Of a stretch of DNA of 64,000 nt, positions 48,201 to 56,666 are shown piece after piece (the stretch's first letter is position 1; each line of letters begins with the position of its first letter). The notes under the pieces were generated by a model. It saw nothing but the letters and a program-made list of their open reading frames with translations. It ran no database searches and was not told the DNA's origin. Position numbers and translations under genes: made by a program. This stretch comes from Crocosphaera sp. (GTDB lineage: Bacteria; Cyanobacteriota; Cyanobacteriia; Cyanobacteriales; Microcystaceae). Location of the stretch: positions 31,688 through 95,687 of the forward strand of contig JASJDN010000004.1 in assembly GCA_030065205.1 (NCBI GenBank). The letters run 5' to 3'.

Positions 48201-51200
48201 GGCATTGGGGGGATTCCAATTTCCAGGAAGGAGTTGCCTCGGTCCTTGTTCGAGAAGAACTAAACCTGGATCAAGGTTAACAGCAGCCCGATACAAACTG
48301 ACCTTGTTCTCAACGCTATTGGTTGAAGGACGTAAGTCTACGGCTCCTCCAGATTGATGTACACTACGCAATACGCCTCCAACAGCCCGATTTCGTTGAG
48401 GATTCCGATAAGCACTGTTAACAATAATGGCTGCACCATAACCATCTCTGATACCTTGAGCAATTTCTTGCATTCCGTTATTCAGAACCAAGGGGCTATA
48501 ATTACTGTTGCGACTGAATTCGATCCCTTGGAAGTTGGTGGTACTTTGTGCTTCTCCTACAATATTGAGGGCAGGAATTTCTAATCCATAATCGAGATAT
48601 TCTTGCCGAAGGATAGCACGAGTATCCTGCATAATATTGACTTCACGGGTTAAGGTTTCACCGTCATGGGTAACGGTGACGGCAAGGCGATATTCAATGG
48701 CATCGTTGGCAGTTCTTGAGCCACCGGTTGGCCTCACTCCAGTGACATCAGGAGAAAAACTAAACTGTTTACTGGTTCCTTGATTATTCGAGACGGTTCC
48801 GCTTTCGTTATTGACCGGGGTAATAATCCATTCTACAGTCGCATTCGGAGGATCGGTGGTAATGGTGACAGAAATGGGAGGTTGGCCGTTTCCAACTAAG
48901 AAATCAACGAATTCAGAGGCTTCTAAGCCATTATTAAAGAGAATACTGACGGCTAAATCGCTATCTTCTCCTTCTCCTTCTGTTTCTGAACCTGAATCGA
49001 CAAAATGCCAACCAGGGGCTAATATTCCTACTCCTTCATCGGATGTGATCACCTTCCCATCATCACTGACGGTTCCTGTACCAATCACTACCCAGTCCCC
49101 TGCATCATGATCAAAGGACCAAATTAAGGTTTTTTCTCCGGGTTCTAACCCTTCTAAGTTAGGAAACTGTATGGGTGCAGGAACATCGAAATTAGTTGCT
49201 CCTCCTTCGGTTTGGGAGAAACCCCCATCTCCCCCTGCTTGAATAGAAATCACTAATTGCGGGTTAACGCTTGCAGGTAACGGTGCTGGTAAGCGATCCG
49301 GGGCAACGGGTATAATAGCTGCTTGAGTAGCTACATTGCCCTCTTCATCCTGTGCCGAACCGGCAGGGAATGTCACAATTACCTCATCCCATAAACTGGG
49401 GTCAATATCGGGGAATAACGCCTGTAACTGCGCTATAGATACTTCTCCAAACCCGACATCGGTATCTGCTTCTGCTGCTAAGGGTTGAATGTCTGCTGTG
49501 GCCATAGGAGGCAAAAAGACATCAAAGGTTTCCCCGTCCATAATTAACTGGGTTTCTTGGCCGGGTACACTATGGAATATCTTACCGACGGTGGCATAAA
49601 CAGTCCCCTCTGGCGCATTAATAGCGGTTCCCCCGTCAATATGTACGGAAAATTCGGGCGCAGGAACGTCTTCTAAACGGAAAAATCCCGTTTCATCGGT
49701 AACGGCAAAGACATCGGGTAAGGCATCTAGGCGAATGGTTGCTCCAACAACCGGAATATTATCCCCATTTACATCGGTGTTAAACGAGTCGAACACATAA
49801 CCAAAGACATCGGTTCCTTCAATGCGAGTCACGGGTAAGGTACTAAAGTCTGCGGTGACAATACCCCCTAAGTTACCATCTCCATCAGCATCGATCGCAA
49901 TACCATTCATGGTGGTAATTTTATCTCCATCCACTACCACACGAATTTCTGTCGAAGAGGGTAAGGGTTCATCATAGAAGAAAGTGACAAATTTCTTGGT
50001 ACTGGAAACCACTCGTCGTCCGGCAATTCTTTGACCATTAGCAATTAAATATAAGGACTCTTCTGTTACCGTATTGGGATCAATTTCTACATTAAATCTG
50101 ACTACGGTTTCTCTGGTTAATGACACCATTTCTGACCCGTCGGTTGGAGTGATTTCTGTAATGCTTGGTGGAGCAACTGCAAGGTTTAATGCTGTATTTT
50201 CGGGTAGGTTATTGCCAGCAATATCTTCTATATTTGAACTGATATCTAAGCTGTAATTTTCTCCTGCGATTAATCCTTCACTTAACGTTAATCTTACCCC
50301 TTGACTTCCTAGACTATTTATGTTAACAATTCCGATAGTTTCCCCGTCACGAATCCCACCAACAATGGTTAAGGTGTAGTTGTTTAAATCAGTAGCATTG
50401 ACGATCGTTTCCCCGAAGTTAAGATCAATTAAAGTTGTACCATCACTGAGACTACTGGTAAGAGTTGGGATGGGTGTTTGACTATCTAAGGTAAAGGTAA
50501 ATTCAAAGATATCTGAGGTATTTCCCAGTTCATCAGTTGCGATTAATTGTAAAGTATGTTGTCCCTGAATTAACTCAGTATTACCATTAATTTCTTGTAG
50601 TTTGGTTGCATCAAGGTTAAAGCTTCCATCGGGTTGTAATTGCTCGAAGATATCTATAAATTCCTCTTCAGGGTCCATACCAAATTTGGCTTTGAATTCA
50701 GTGATTGCACTTGCATCATTGACGGTTCCACTAATAGTAGGATTATTGGTAATTAAATCATTATTACTGCTTCCTGTATCATCAACTAACATTGCAGTAA
50801 TATCGGGAGGTGTATTATCACCAGCAGGAATAGTTAGGGTCAAATTATTAACCGTTTCATTACCAGCAACATCGACAATCGTTAGGGTTAATATTTGTTC
50901 TCCTATGTCTAACCCTGTTAAGTCTAATACTTGATCAAAATTGCCGTCATTATCAACCGTAATTGGAATGATTACACCGTCATTAAATTGATAACTAATA
51001 CTAGCAATTTCTGAACCCGTTCCGTCCGTATTTCCTATAATGCGATCGCCTTCATTAATACTTCCATTATTCATAGGAGTATTAATAGTTAAACTGGGAT
51101 TTTCTCGATCTAAAACTAAGAAAGGATTAAATAAAATTCCTGAATTTCCGAACTCATCACTTACCTCAACAAATAACCTGTAGTTACCATCAGTTAAAGG

Positions 51201-53375
51201 TTGTCCTTGGTTAATTTGCTGTAAAACGGTTTCATCTATGGCAAAACTTCCATCGGGTTGTACTTCATTTAAAATAGAAATAGTATTACTAAAACCAGTA
51301 GTAGAATTAGTTAAAGTTACGTCTAAAATTGTAATCTCACTTTCATCCGTTACTGTACCAATAAAAGAAAAATTTTGGGTAATGCTATCATTATTACTGA
51401 CACCTGTATCGTCCACTAAATTCAAAGTTAAATTAGGAATATTGATATCACCGACTATTATATTGTCTAGTGATAGACCTAAACCATTTCCAGCAATATC
51501 CACTGACTCAATAAATATATCATAAATTCCATTGGGTACTCCTGTTAAATCAAAAGGTTGAGAAAAATTGCCAAATTCATCAACAATAATATCGATTTCT
51601 TCTCCCTCACCAAAACGATAAGTTAATCTGTCTAAACCTGATAAATCTTCAACAATACTTCCCGTTAATAGAGTAGTTTCTGTAATGGGTTGACTGAAAT
51701 TTGTGGTTACTGTGGGAAAAGTAGGAATGGGATCATAAGTAAAGGTAAAATCTTCTGAACGAAGTATAGTTTCACCATCATTAAAGGTTAAATTCAGGGT
51801 ATATTCTCCTGGTATTAAACCCACTAAACTTGCTGTTGCAATCTCTAATAATTTAGCTTCATCAAAGATAAAAGTGCCATCGGGTTGCAAGGTATCTAAA
51901 ACGTCTAAAGTTCCACCATTATTTAATCCTGCTTCAAAGGTAGTAATAGGATTATCATCAATTAAAGTTCCTGTGATTCCTAAAATACTACTAATATTAT
52001 CGCTGTCACTTCTTCCCGTATCATTCGTTAATCCGATGGTCAATTGTGCTGACGCATTATCAACAATAATATTCTGACTAGATATTATATTATTTCCAGC
52101 AACATCAGTTGCAGTAATTGTAACGAGATGTTCTCCTGATGTTAAATTAAAATCATTTAAACTGACGGTAAATTGTTCACCTTCTGAAAAAGGAATATCA
52201 GTAATTTCTCCTTCATCAATTTGAATAGTTAAAGTAGCGACTCCTGTATCTCCAAGTGGATTATCTTGAACATTTCCTAGTAATAAATTATTTGGAACCC
52301 CTAAAACGATGCTTAAAAGAGGTTTTTGACTGTCTACTGTAAAACTAAATTCAAGGGGACTACTGACATTTCCTACCCTATCTGTTCCTACTAAATAGAC
52401 AGAGTCACTGAATAAAGGAGATAAAGGAATAATTTGGGATAAAATATCTGTATTAACTATAAAGTTACCATCAGCGTCAATTAAATTAGTAATATCTCTT
52501 GCAATAGTAAGACCCACAATGGGTTCTAACGTGTTCCTTATTTCTAAGGTTTCTATATCACTAAAATCAGTAATATTTCCTGTTAAAGTAGGGTCAGAGG
52601 AAATATTATCTGTGTCACTAATTCCTAGATCATTTAATAAAGAAACCCCTATATTGGGTGCATTACTATCTAAAACAAAATTAATATCAAAGGTTGTAAT
52701 ATTATTCCATTGATCTTTAGTGAAGAAATGTAAGGTGTGTTCTCCATCCTCTAAAGGATTATTATTATTAATTTCTTGTAGTTGGGTTTCGTCAAGAGAA
52801 AATGTTCCATCTTCATTCAATACTCCCAGAATATTGACATAGTTATCCACAGAAGTATCATTAAATCCTGCTGTAAATCGAGTAATTAGACTCTCATCAC
52901 TTAATGTTCCTGAAATACTCGGATCTGATGTTAATTGATCATTATTTAAGCTTCCTGTATCATTCACTAAACCTACTAAAAAATTAGGCGCAGTTTTATC
53001 GGTATTATTTCTAACAACTAAACCTAATTCTCTTATATCTAATAAAGAAAGTCGACCATCTCCATTAATATCTCTGGGATCATCGGGGTCTATCATTCCT
53101 GAACGATAACTCCGTAATAATTCTCGAACGTCATCAAAATCCAACCCTCCGTCTCCTGTCATATCTCCCATAACAGTAATTTCTTCTACTACAGGTATAG
53201 ACATTTCTGCTATAGAATCAGCTAATAATTCTGCTGTTTCTTCTACTTGTTGATTTTCAAAACTGTTTAATTGTTGTGAAGAAGTTTGTGATAATTCTAA
53301 AGGATTATCTGTTGTTTCAGGGATTAATATGTTTGCTTCTTCTGAGATATTTGGATTGGTATCAGAAAATTCCAT
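42243..53375 (-). CDS. Giant dockerin-bearing multidomain surface protein
   Basis: About 3,710 residues from the ATG at 53375, which has GGAG nine bases upstream; the open frame extends six codons to a TTG. N-terminal dockerin type I (two loops, DMTGDGGLDFDDV and DINGDGRLSLLDI; about bases 53010-53190). Many Ig-like repeats follow, about 100 residues each. Two SbsA-type Ig segments (near 50000 and 46100) lie within the stalk. An M15-type peptidase-like domain (near 48200-48560; SAYRNPQRNRAVGG, HQSGGAVDLRP) comes next, then thrombospondin-3-like Ca repeats (DTDGDGIPDVGE; near 47550) and an LVIVD beta-propeller (46550-47440). Last are six double PPC-like modules of about 200 residues (42243-45880). 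No signal peptide. Probably an adhesin or sheath component; the secretion route is unclear. Confidence 0.8.
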   Translation of the reverse strand: MEFSDTNPNISEEANILIPETTDNPLELSQTSSQQLNSFENQQVEETAELLADSIAEMSIPVVEEITVMGDMTGDGGLDFDDVRELLRSYRSGMIDPDDPRDINGDGRLSLLDIRELGLVVRNNTDKTAPNFLVGLVNDTGSLNNDQLTSDPSISGTLSDESLITRFTAGFNDTSVDNYVNILGVLNEDGTFSLDETQLQEINNNNPLEDGEHTLHFFTKDQWNNITTFDINFVLDSNAPNIGVSLLNDLGISDTDNISSDPTLTGNITDFSDIETLEIRNTLEPIVGLTIARDITNLIDADGNFIVNTDILSQIIPLSPLFSDSVYLVGTDRVGNVSSPLEFSFTVDSQKPLLSIVLGVPNNLLLGNVQDNPLGDTGVATLTIQIDEGEITDIPFSEGEQFTVSLNDFNLTSGEHLVTITATDVAGNNIISSQNIIVDNASAQLTIGLTNDTGRSDSDNISSILGITGTLIDDNPITTFEAGLNNGGTLDVLDTLQPDGTFIFDEAKLLEIATASLVGLIPGEYTLNLTFNDGETILRSEDFTFTYDPIPTFPTVTTNFSQPITETTLLTGSIVEDLSGLDRLTYRFGEGEEIDIIVDEFGNFSQPFDLTGVPNGIYDIFIESVDIAGNGLGLSLDNIIVGDINIPNLTLNLVDDTGVSNNDSITQNFSFIGTVTDESEITILDVTLTNSTTGFSNTISILNEVQPDGSFAIDETVLQQINQGQPLTDGNYRLFVEVSDEFGNSGILFNPFLVLDRENPSLTINTPMNNGSINEGDRIIGNTDGTGSEIASISYQFNDGVIIPITVDNDGNFDQVLDLTGLDIGEQILTLTIVDVAGNETVNNLTLTIPAGDNTPPDITAMLVDDTGSSNNDLITNNPTISGTVNDASAITEFKAKFGMDPEEEFIDIFEQLQPDGSFNLDATKLQEINGNTELIQGQHTLQLIATDELGNTSDIFEFTFTLDSQTPIPTLTSSLSDGTTLIDLNFGETIVNATDLNNYTLTIVGGIRDGETIGIVNINSLGSQGVRLTLSEGLIAGENYSLDISSNIEDIAGNNLPENTALNLAVAPPSITEITPTDGSEMVSLTRETVVRFNVEIDPNTVTEESLYLIANGQRIAGRRVVSSTKKFVTFFYDEPLPSSTEIRVVVDGDKITTMNGIAIDADGDGNLGGIVTADFSTLPVTRIEGTDVFGYVFDSFNTDVNGDNIPVVGATIRLDALPDVFAVTDETGFFRLEDVPAPEFSVHIDGGTAINAPEGTVYATVGKIFHSVPGQETQLIMDGETFDVFLPPMATADIQPLAAEADTDVGFGEVSIAQLQALFPDIDPSLWDEVIVTFPAGSAQDEEGNVATQAAIIPVAPDRLPAPLPASVNPQLVISIQAGGDGGFSQTEGGATNFDVPAPIQFPNLEGLEPGEKTLIWSFDHDAGDWVVIGTGTVSDDGKVITSDEGVGILAPGWHFVDSGSETEGEGEDSDLAVSILFNNGLEASEFVDFLVGNGQPPISVTITTDPPNATVEWIITPVNNESGTVSNNQGTSKQFSFSPDVTGVRPTGGSRTANDAIEYRLAVTVTHDGETLTREVNIMQDTRAILRQEYLDYGLEIPALNIVGEAQSTTNFQGIEFSRNSNYSPLVLNNGMQEIAQGIRDGYGAAIIVNSAYRNPQRNRAVGGVLRSVHQSGGAVDLRPSTNSVENKVSLYRAAVNLDPGLVLLEQGPRQLLPGNWNPPNADHTFVSNGISIMVEDTAGDGLPDTVAAIMNAPQAGLSSNTQLSYAGGGTINPAFLIVDGNNNGIIDVGESLIFTHQTDRALRSYFNESSHTHADNQRLVQTANALPNQPLNASPANTFNISTASGFGSDSPLYYHFALPNNQEIRGRSNDANQFSTVLPANSDYTLTLYDAALNHSAIVQGKSSPGGQPTELGTIRLDSFGGLDTDGDGIPDVGERAIGTSPENTDTDNDGISDAAELEQGLDPLGGQGFPTGIIASLPLFGEANAVVVEGSTENAREQLAYVATGSHGLAIVDASQFDNPIILGQLNLNGNATDVAVDSNLGIAAVATNSGGLQLVDVSDPMLPTLIETVDIDNVNNVEIADGVAYVAGENTLQAIDLLTGDEINSLTLPGSGTVTDIARDGSYLYALTSPNNIFVSIDISSPDTLAIIGQTGVSVSSTEVGLSVGNGVAYLAGNGLSSIDISDPANPSLISGADSFIAAREIARNGSGLGLVATGNSGVELYDVSDPNDTDNFITRIDTPGFTNDIAIASGIAYVADGSGDLQVINYLSFDNQGVAPTVTISSNADLDPNTSVIEVLEGSSVPIQVDVTDDVQVRNVELLVNGEVVTNDVSFPFDLSAIALAELPGGTSATVQVRATDTGGNSTLSNLLTLEISPDTFAPLITSTTPNEGARPRGISAVTVRFNEAIDPSLLNVNGVTLTNFGEDGVLGTGDDISVTPDRLQLSESGTNLFIFAPDGLPFVAGEYELEIDPSIISDRAGNPLNDPFTLNFTQRDIEAIIFEEVVEGSIANPGENEIFTFTGEIGQRIFLDGISSDDFNIMPRLVSPSGVEVFQFFNGFNFDSNPITLIEQGTYQLIVEGGFSSATGDFSFRLLDADNATPLTVNSSVMGDIASNTSELFTFEGTEGDRIVFNNLDDDFNQFLTIYDPGNQFASSSSFNNPITLESTGTYIVAVSNNFSGNAVEDYNFDVRIPVTTVESLTIGETVIGDIDAPGNEDVYTFEGSAGQRLYLDGVFPDSDFFSAGIAITSPSGGQIPNFFGASTGSDSFAPFTLIEDGTYELTVRGSGTTGNYSFRVLDAAEATNITVDTLVEGTLTPGDSTQLFTFEGTEDQLIFLNEILGSLSTSLTLYGPSNQFLADESSSAVELPVDNTYLVVLEGFNSTAPLDYSFRLETPNIIPDTLTIGSTVDGTLNNSDEQISYSFEGTKGQRLVIDGLDNTFNLNLRLVSPSGQSVNSGFNTPILSSFDGNPFSLIETGTYELIVNGSGDVIGDFSFQVLDLATSMNLPLNTEISGTLDPGQETQLFTFEGQAGQTLLLDDLSSSFGGSYTLYNGGNEFLISTTIGSSSDPSITLTGDGRYFLVLRGFSNSPVDYTFQLTETAFDDPGDPMGTEIMIGETINSDISVAGEVDTYLFEGTIGQQLIFDSLSNNFFSGNVRLVTPTATFNNFFASLSSDSSPVTLIEDGLYQLTVSGFSTGDYSFRLLDIANATPITIDTTYSGTFDTGTSATIFTFEGSTDQPLFLSNDTSNYAATVYGPNNQVVNSNFTGNNNQLFTLPGEGTYTLVLSPFNFNGDSLNYNFELITPTFTETPLTLGETVNGSIDQLGEVDVYTFDANPGQRLYFDGLDSGFEGGANISIISPSGASIPNFFGSSTSFDSSPFTLLEGGTYELRVIANDTVTYNFRLLDVDQATSINLNTNVQGILDPGSATELFTFNGTQDQTLTLAPEFFEASYTVVSPGNQFVGSSGSDFTLPGDGNYVVVVSGSSFNNTPINYDFSIEEPTIIPASLTLGNTVNGTIANAGERIAYNFEGIVGQRLIYDGISGNSNINASLISPSGNELDLFGTFFNTDVNLDRNPITLIENGTYTLVVDGEGSTTGDFSFRLSNGNSAPTLNFNTTLQGTLDPNTIRVLRFNGVANQTVTLQDLGSDSFTGEFRLIGPGNQLITSSNFGSNFEATLPGNGTYFLLLDSVSNSLANYRFQVI

Positions 53376-53553
53376 AATTGATGACTCCAACAATAATTAA
53401 TTTAGAAATCTATGAATCAATTTCTAAGATAAAAGAATAAAATTTAAAAGGTAGGAAACAACAGAGCTTGAACTATCTAGAAAGGTCTTTAATAGACAAG
53501 AATAAATGACCTAATTCTAGAAAAAATGGTTAGTTACTATGAAAAAACTTAAT

Positions 53554-54168
53554 TCAAAGGGATTGCTTTTTTTTAGTAATCATCCAAGACAATCCTAATA
53601 ACAGTCCCCAAACCGTTAGTCCTAAGCTAGATTCTGGAACTTGAGTTGTAGCCGGATTAACTGTCACTGTAGCATCATTTTGTGTAACTGGATCAAACTC
53701 AATAAAATTTTCATCCACGATCTCAATAATACTTAAGTTTAGTGGACTATTTGTCCCAATTCCACTGCCAATAAATTCAATATTTGCTAAACTAAAAGTA
53801 TCGGGTTGTGCTGAATTTAACTCTGCAGGAGAATCTAAGGAAGCATCCCCAAAGAAAAACATTCCAGGGGTTGATGAATCAAAACTTTGAGTTCCTAAAT
53901 TGGATAAATCAATTAACCCACTAAAGGTTATATCATCAAAAGTTAATACCCCAGGATCATAATCCAATTGTAACTGAAATCCCCCTACAGATGGAGCAAT
54001 ACCGTTACCTAATTCTGAAATTTGGACATCAATAATAACTGACTCTCCCAGGGTGACGTTTTGGGTTTGGGGAAGTAAGTCTAAGGTAACACCGTTAACT
54101 GGTTTCACTAATATGAATAAGGGTAATGTCCCTATAGCAATACCACAAGTTACAACAATATCTCTCAT
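53554..54168 (-). CDS. Cohesin-like exported protein with PEP-CTERM tail
   Basis: 204 residues from the ATG at 54168. Signal peptide (VVTCGIAIGTLPLFILV), then a cohesin-type beta domain (about 30-165: NVTLGESVIIDVQISELG, GGFQLQLDYDPGVLTFDDI, SLANIEFIGSG). The C-terminus is PEP-CTERM: VPESSLGLTVWGLLLGLSWM followed by ITKKKQSL. That tail is for sorting by an exosortase and anchoring or release at the surface. It lies 178 bp upstream of the giant gene on the same strand. Cohesins bind dockerins, and the giant protein begins with one. Confidence 0.75.
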   Translation of the reverse strand: MRDIVVTCGIAIGTLPLFILVKPVNGVTLDLLPQTQNVTLGESVIIDVQISELGNGIAPSVGGFQLQLDYDPGVLTFDDITFSGLIDLSNLGTQSFDSSTPGMFFFGDASLDSPAELNSAQPDTFSLANIEFIGSGIGTNSPLNLSIIEIVDENFIEFDPVTQNDATVTVNPATTQVPESSLGLTVWGLLLGLSWMITKKKQSL

Positions 54169-54449
54169 TAGAAAGTACAACAATAATTAAGGAAATCTTG
54201 GCTAAAATTTAGGGAATTTTTTTCTAAATTCTGGCAACTACTTTTCTTATAACCTTATTTATTTTGTCGGTAACAGTATTTTGCTAAATTTTCTGATATC
54301 TTATTAAAGATTCAAATCTTGTTTACAATAGATCATAATTAGAAAAAAAAATTAACATAAGGCTGAAATAGAGTTAGTTTAATTGGATATGTAAAGTTTT
54401 ATTGAAGCGTTTAACTTCAAAAATTCTCCAGATCATTAAATCAAGCTAA

Positions 54450-56192
54450 TTAAAATTCTTCTGAACCTTTAGCGTATTGTTGCTTATAAAACTTAGCATA
54501 ACGGCCTTCTTTAGCCAATAATTCATCATGGGTTCCGGACTCTACCACTTGACCCTTTTCTAAGACTAAAATACAATCAGCACGACGGACGGTACTTAAA
54601 CGGTGAGCAATGACGAAAACGGTACGATTTTCCATTACTCTTTCCAATGCTTCTTGTACCAACGCTTCTGACTCGGAATCAAGGGCCGATGTGGCTTCAT
54701 CTAATATCATAATACGGGGATTTAATAAGACGGCTCTGGCGATCGCAATTCTTTGTTTTTGTCCCCCGGAAAGGTTAACTCCTCTTTCTCCTACCCAAGT
54801 TTGATATCCTTGAGAAAATTGACTAATAAATGAGTGTGCATTGGCAATTTTTGCAGCATTTTCGATTGCTTCATAGTCTAATTCTTCTTGGCCATAAGCA
54901 ATATTTTGAGCGATAGTTCCTGAAAATAAAGTTGTTTCTTGGGGAACAATTCCAATTTGTCGGCGTAAACTTTTTAAACTAACCTCTTTAATATTAATGC
55001 CATCGATTAAAATTTGTCCATCTTGGGGATCATAGAAACGAGGTAGTAAATTAACTAAGGTGGTTTTTCCTGCACCAGATGACCCCACTAAGGCGATAAT
55101 TTGTCCTGGTTGTGCTAATAAACTGAGTTTTCTAAGGACAGGTTTATCTGATTTGTAAGCAAAACTAACGTCACAATATTCGACTTTTCCTGTCACTTCT
55201 GGCAAGGTTAAACTATTGTATTTTTCGATGACGGTGGGTTCTTCATCCATTAATTCAAAAATACGATCTACCGATGCTTCTGCTTGTTTAAATTCATTAT
55301 AATTACTGGTCATTAAATCGATGGGATGTAATAATATGGCAACAGCCGCTAAATAACTAACAAATTCTTCTGATTTTAAATTACCTTGAGAAATTTGCCA
55401 TCCTCCAATAAAAAAGAGGGACATAATACTCACAGCTTCTAAAAATCCCACCACAGGATATTGGGTGGCTTTGAGTTTTTCTGCTCTATACCTTGCTTGA
55501 CGATTTTGTTTAGCTTCTTGGGCAAATCGTTCTACTTCATAATCTTGTGCTGCAAAAGCTTTAACCACTCGAATACCACTAAAAATTTCCGTTAATAAGG
55601 AAGAAAGATTAGAAATTTGATTTTGACTGCGACGAGAAAGTATTAATAACTTTTCGCCAAACATACCGACTAAAGTAGCCATTAAAGGGGCTAAAATTAA
55701 ACTAGCAATGGTTAGCTGCCAGTTCAGATAAAACATATAGGCAGGGATAACAATTAATTGCAGTACATTAGAAACAAATTGATGGGATAGTTTATCAACA
55801 ATTTCCCCTACCTTGTCAATATCTTCTGTGAGACGATAAGTTAAATCACCTGTTTTTGCTGTTTCAAAATAATCGAGTCCTAACTTATGTAAATGGGCAT
55901 AAACTTTCTTACGAACATTTAACACCATTTCTAAAGAAGCATCAATCATAAAGATATTTTGCCCGTATTGAAAAATACCTCTAATTAAAAAGGCTAAAGT
56001 TCCTAAACCCAACCAATAGGCTACTTGCTGAAGATTACCTTGTCCAATATATAAAGAAACTTGTCCCGCTAAATAAGGTAACGCTAAGGTAATTAAAACA
56101 AAGCCTAAAATACATAAAAATCCTTTTAATAATGACGGCCATTCTGTTAATAAATAAGGTAATAATCTCCACCAATTTGATCGTTTTTTCAT
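54450..56192 (-). CDS. ABC transporter, fused membrane and ATPase domains (MsbA-like)
   Basis: 580 residues. Six membrane helices in the first ~310 residues (type IV exporter fold), then an ATPase with GSSGAGKTTL (Walker A, about 367-376), LSGGQKQRIAIARA (signature), IMILDEATSALDSE (Walker B) and the H-loop VIAHRLSTV. Such half-transporters dimerise to export lipids, polysaccharide precursors or peptides. Next to an LpxB-related gene (separated by a broken small gene), which hints at a lipid or glycolipid substrate. The substrate is not visible in the sequence. Confidence 0.88.
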   Translation of the reverse strand: MKKRSNWWRLLPYLLTEWPSLLKGFLCILGFVLITLALPYLAGQVSLYIGQGNLQQVAYWLGLGTLAFLIRGIFQYGQNIFMIDASLEMVLNVRKKVYAHLHKLGLDYFETAKTGDLTYRLTEDIDKVGEIVDKLSHQFVSNVLQLIVIPAYMFYLNWQLTIASLILAPLMATLVGMFGEKLLILSRRSQNQISNLSSLLTEIFSGIRVVKAFAAQDYEVERFAQEAKQNRQARYRAEKLKATQYPVVGFLEAVSIMSLFFIGGWQISQGNLKSEEFVSYLAAVAILLHPIDLMTSNYNEFKQAEASVDRIFELMDEEPTVIEKYNSLTLPEVTGKVEYCDVSFAYKSDKPVLRKLSLLAQPGQIIALVGSSGAGKTTLVNLLPRFYDPQDGQILIDGINIKEVSLKSLRRQIGIVPQETTLFSGTIAQNIAYGQEELDYEAIENAAKIANAHSFISQFSQGYQTWVGERGVNLSGGQKQRIAIARAVLLNPRIMILDEATSALDSESEALVQEALERVMENRTVFVIAHRLSTVRRADCILVLEKGQVVESGTHDELLAKEGRYAKFYKQQYAKGSEEF

Positions 56193-56270
56193 TAGGATTA
56201 CGAATTCAACAAAAGCAAAAGGCTATTATAACACAAAATTTATTTTTTCGAGATGATAAAAATCAGATAA

Positions 56271-56585
56271 TTAATGAGGTAGATTAGGGAAATTTGGGAA
56301 AAACAATTTAACCACACCAGTCACTAAAGCAACAATAACTCCAATAGCAATAGAACGATTAATAAATTCTTGTGAATCTAATCTTTTATTAATTCCTTTT
56401 ATTTCTGTTTTGATTTCAGCTTATCCAATTTCAAGTTTAGTGAGACGTTCATCAATTTTATCCAATTTGGTTTCAACTTTTTCAAACTTAGTCTCAAATT
56501 TCTCATCTATTTTATCTAACTTACTATTGATCTCTTTTAAGATTTCTTCTAACGAGTAAGTAACGGTAATGGGTGTTTGACTCAT
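56271..56585 (-). pseudogene. Small coiled-coil membrane protein interrupted by a stop codon
   Basis: An ATG at 56585 opens a 104-codon frame with one in-frame TAA at 56423-56421 (codon 55). Before it: repeated heptads (EEILKEINSKLDKIDEKFET, VETKLDKIDERLTKLEIG). After it: AEIKTEIKGINKRLDSQEF, then a membrane helix (SIAIGVIVALVTGVVKLFF) and NFPNLPH. The heptad pattern continues across the stop, so a single base change explains it. Without the stop this is a tail-anchored coiled-coil protein of a kind common in cyanobacteria. The first 54 codons alone would give a coiled coil with no anchor. Confidence 0.7.
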
Positions 56586-56666
56586 GGGTTTAACTCCTAT
56601 TAAATGTGTCTCCTATCTTAAGGATAACTTGAATCTTAGAAACGAGACTAATCATTTTAACTATAA

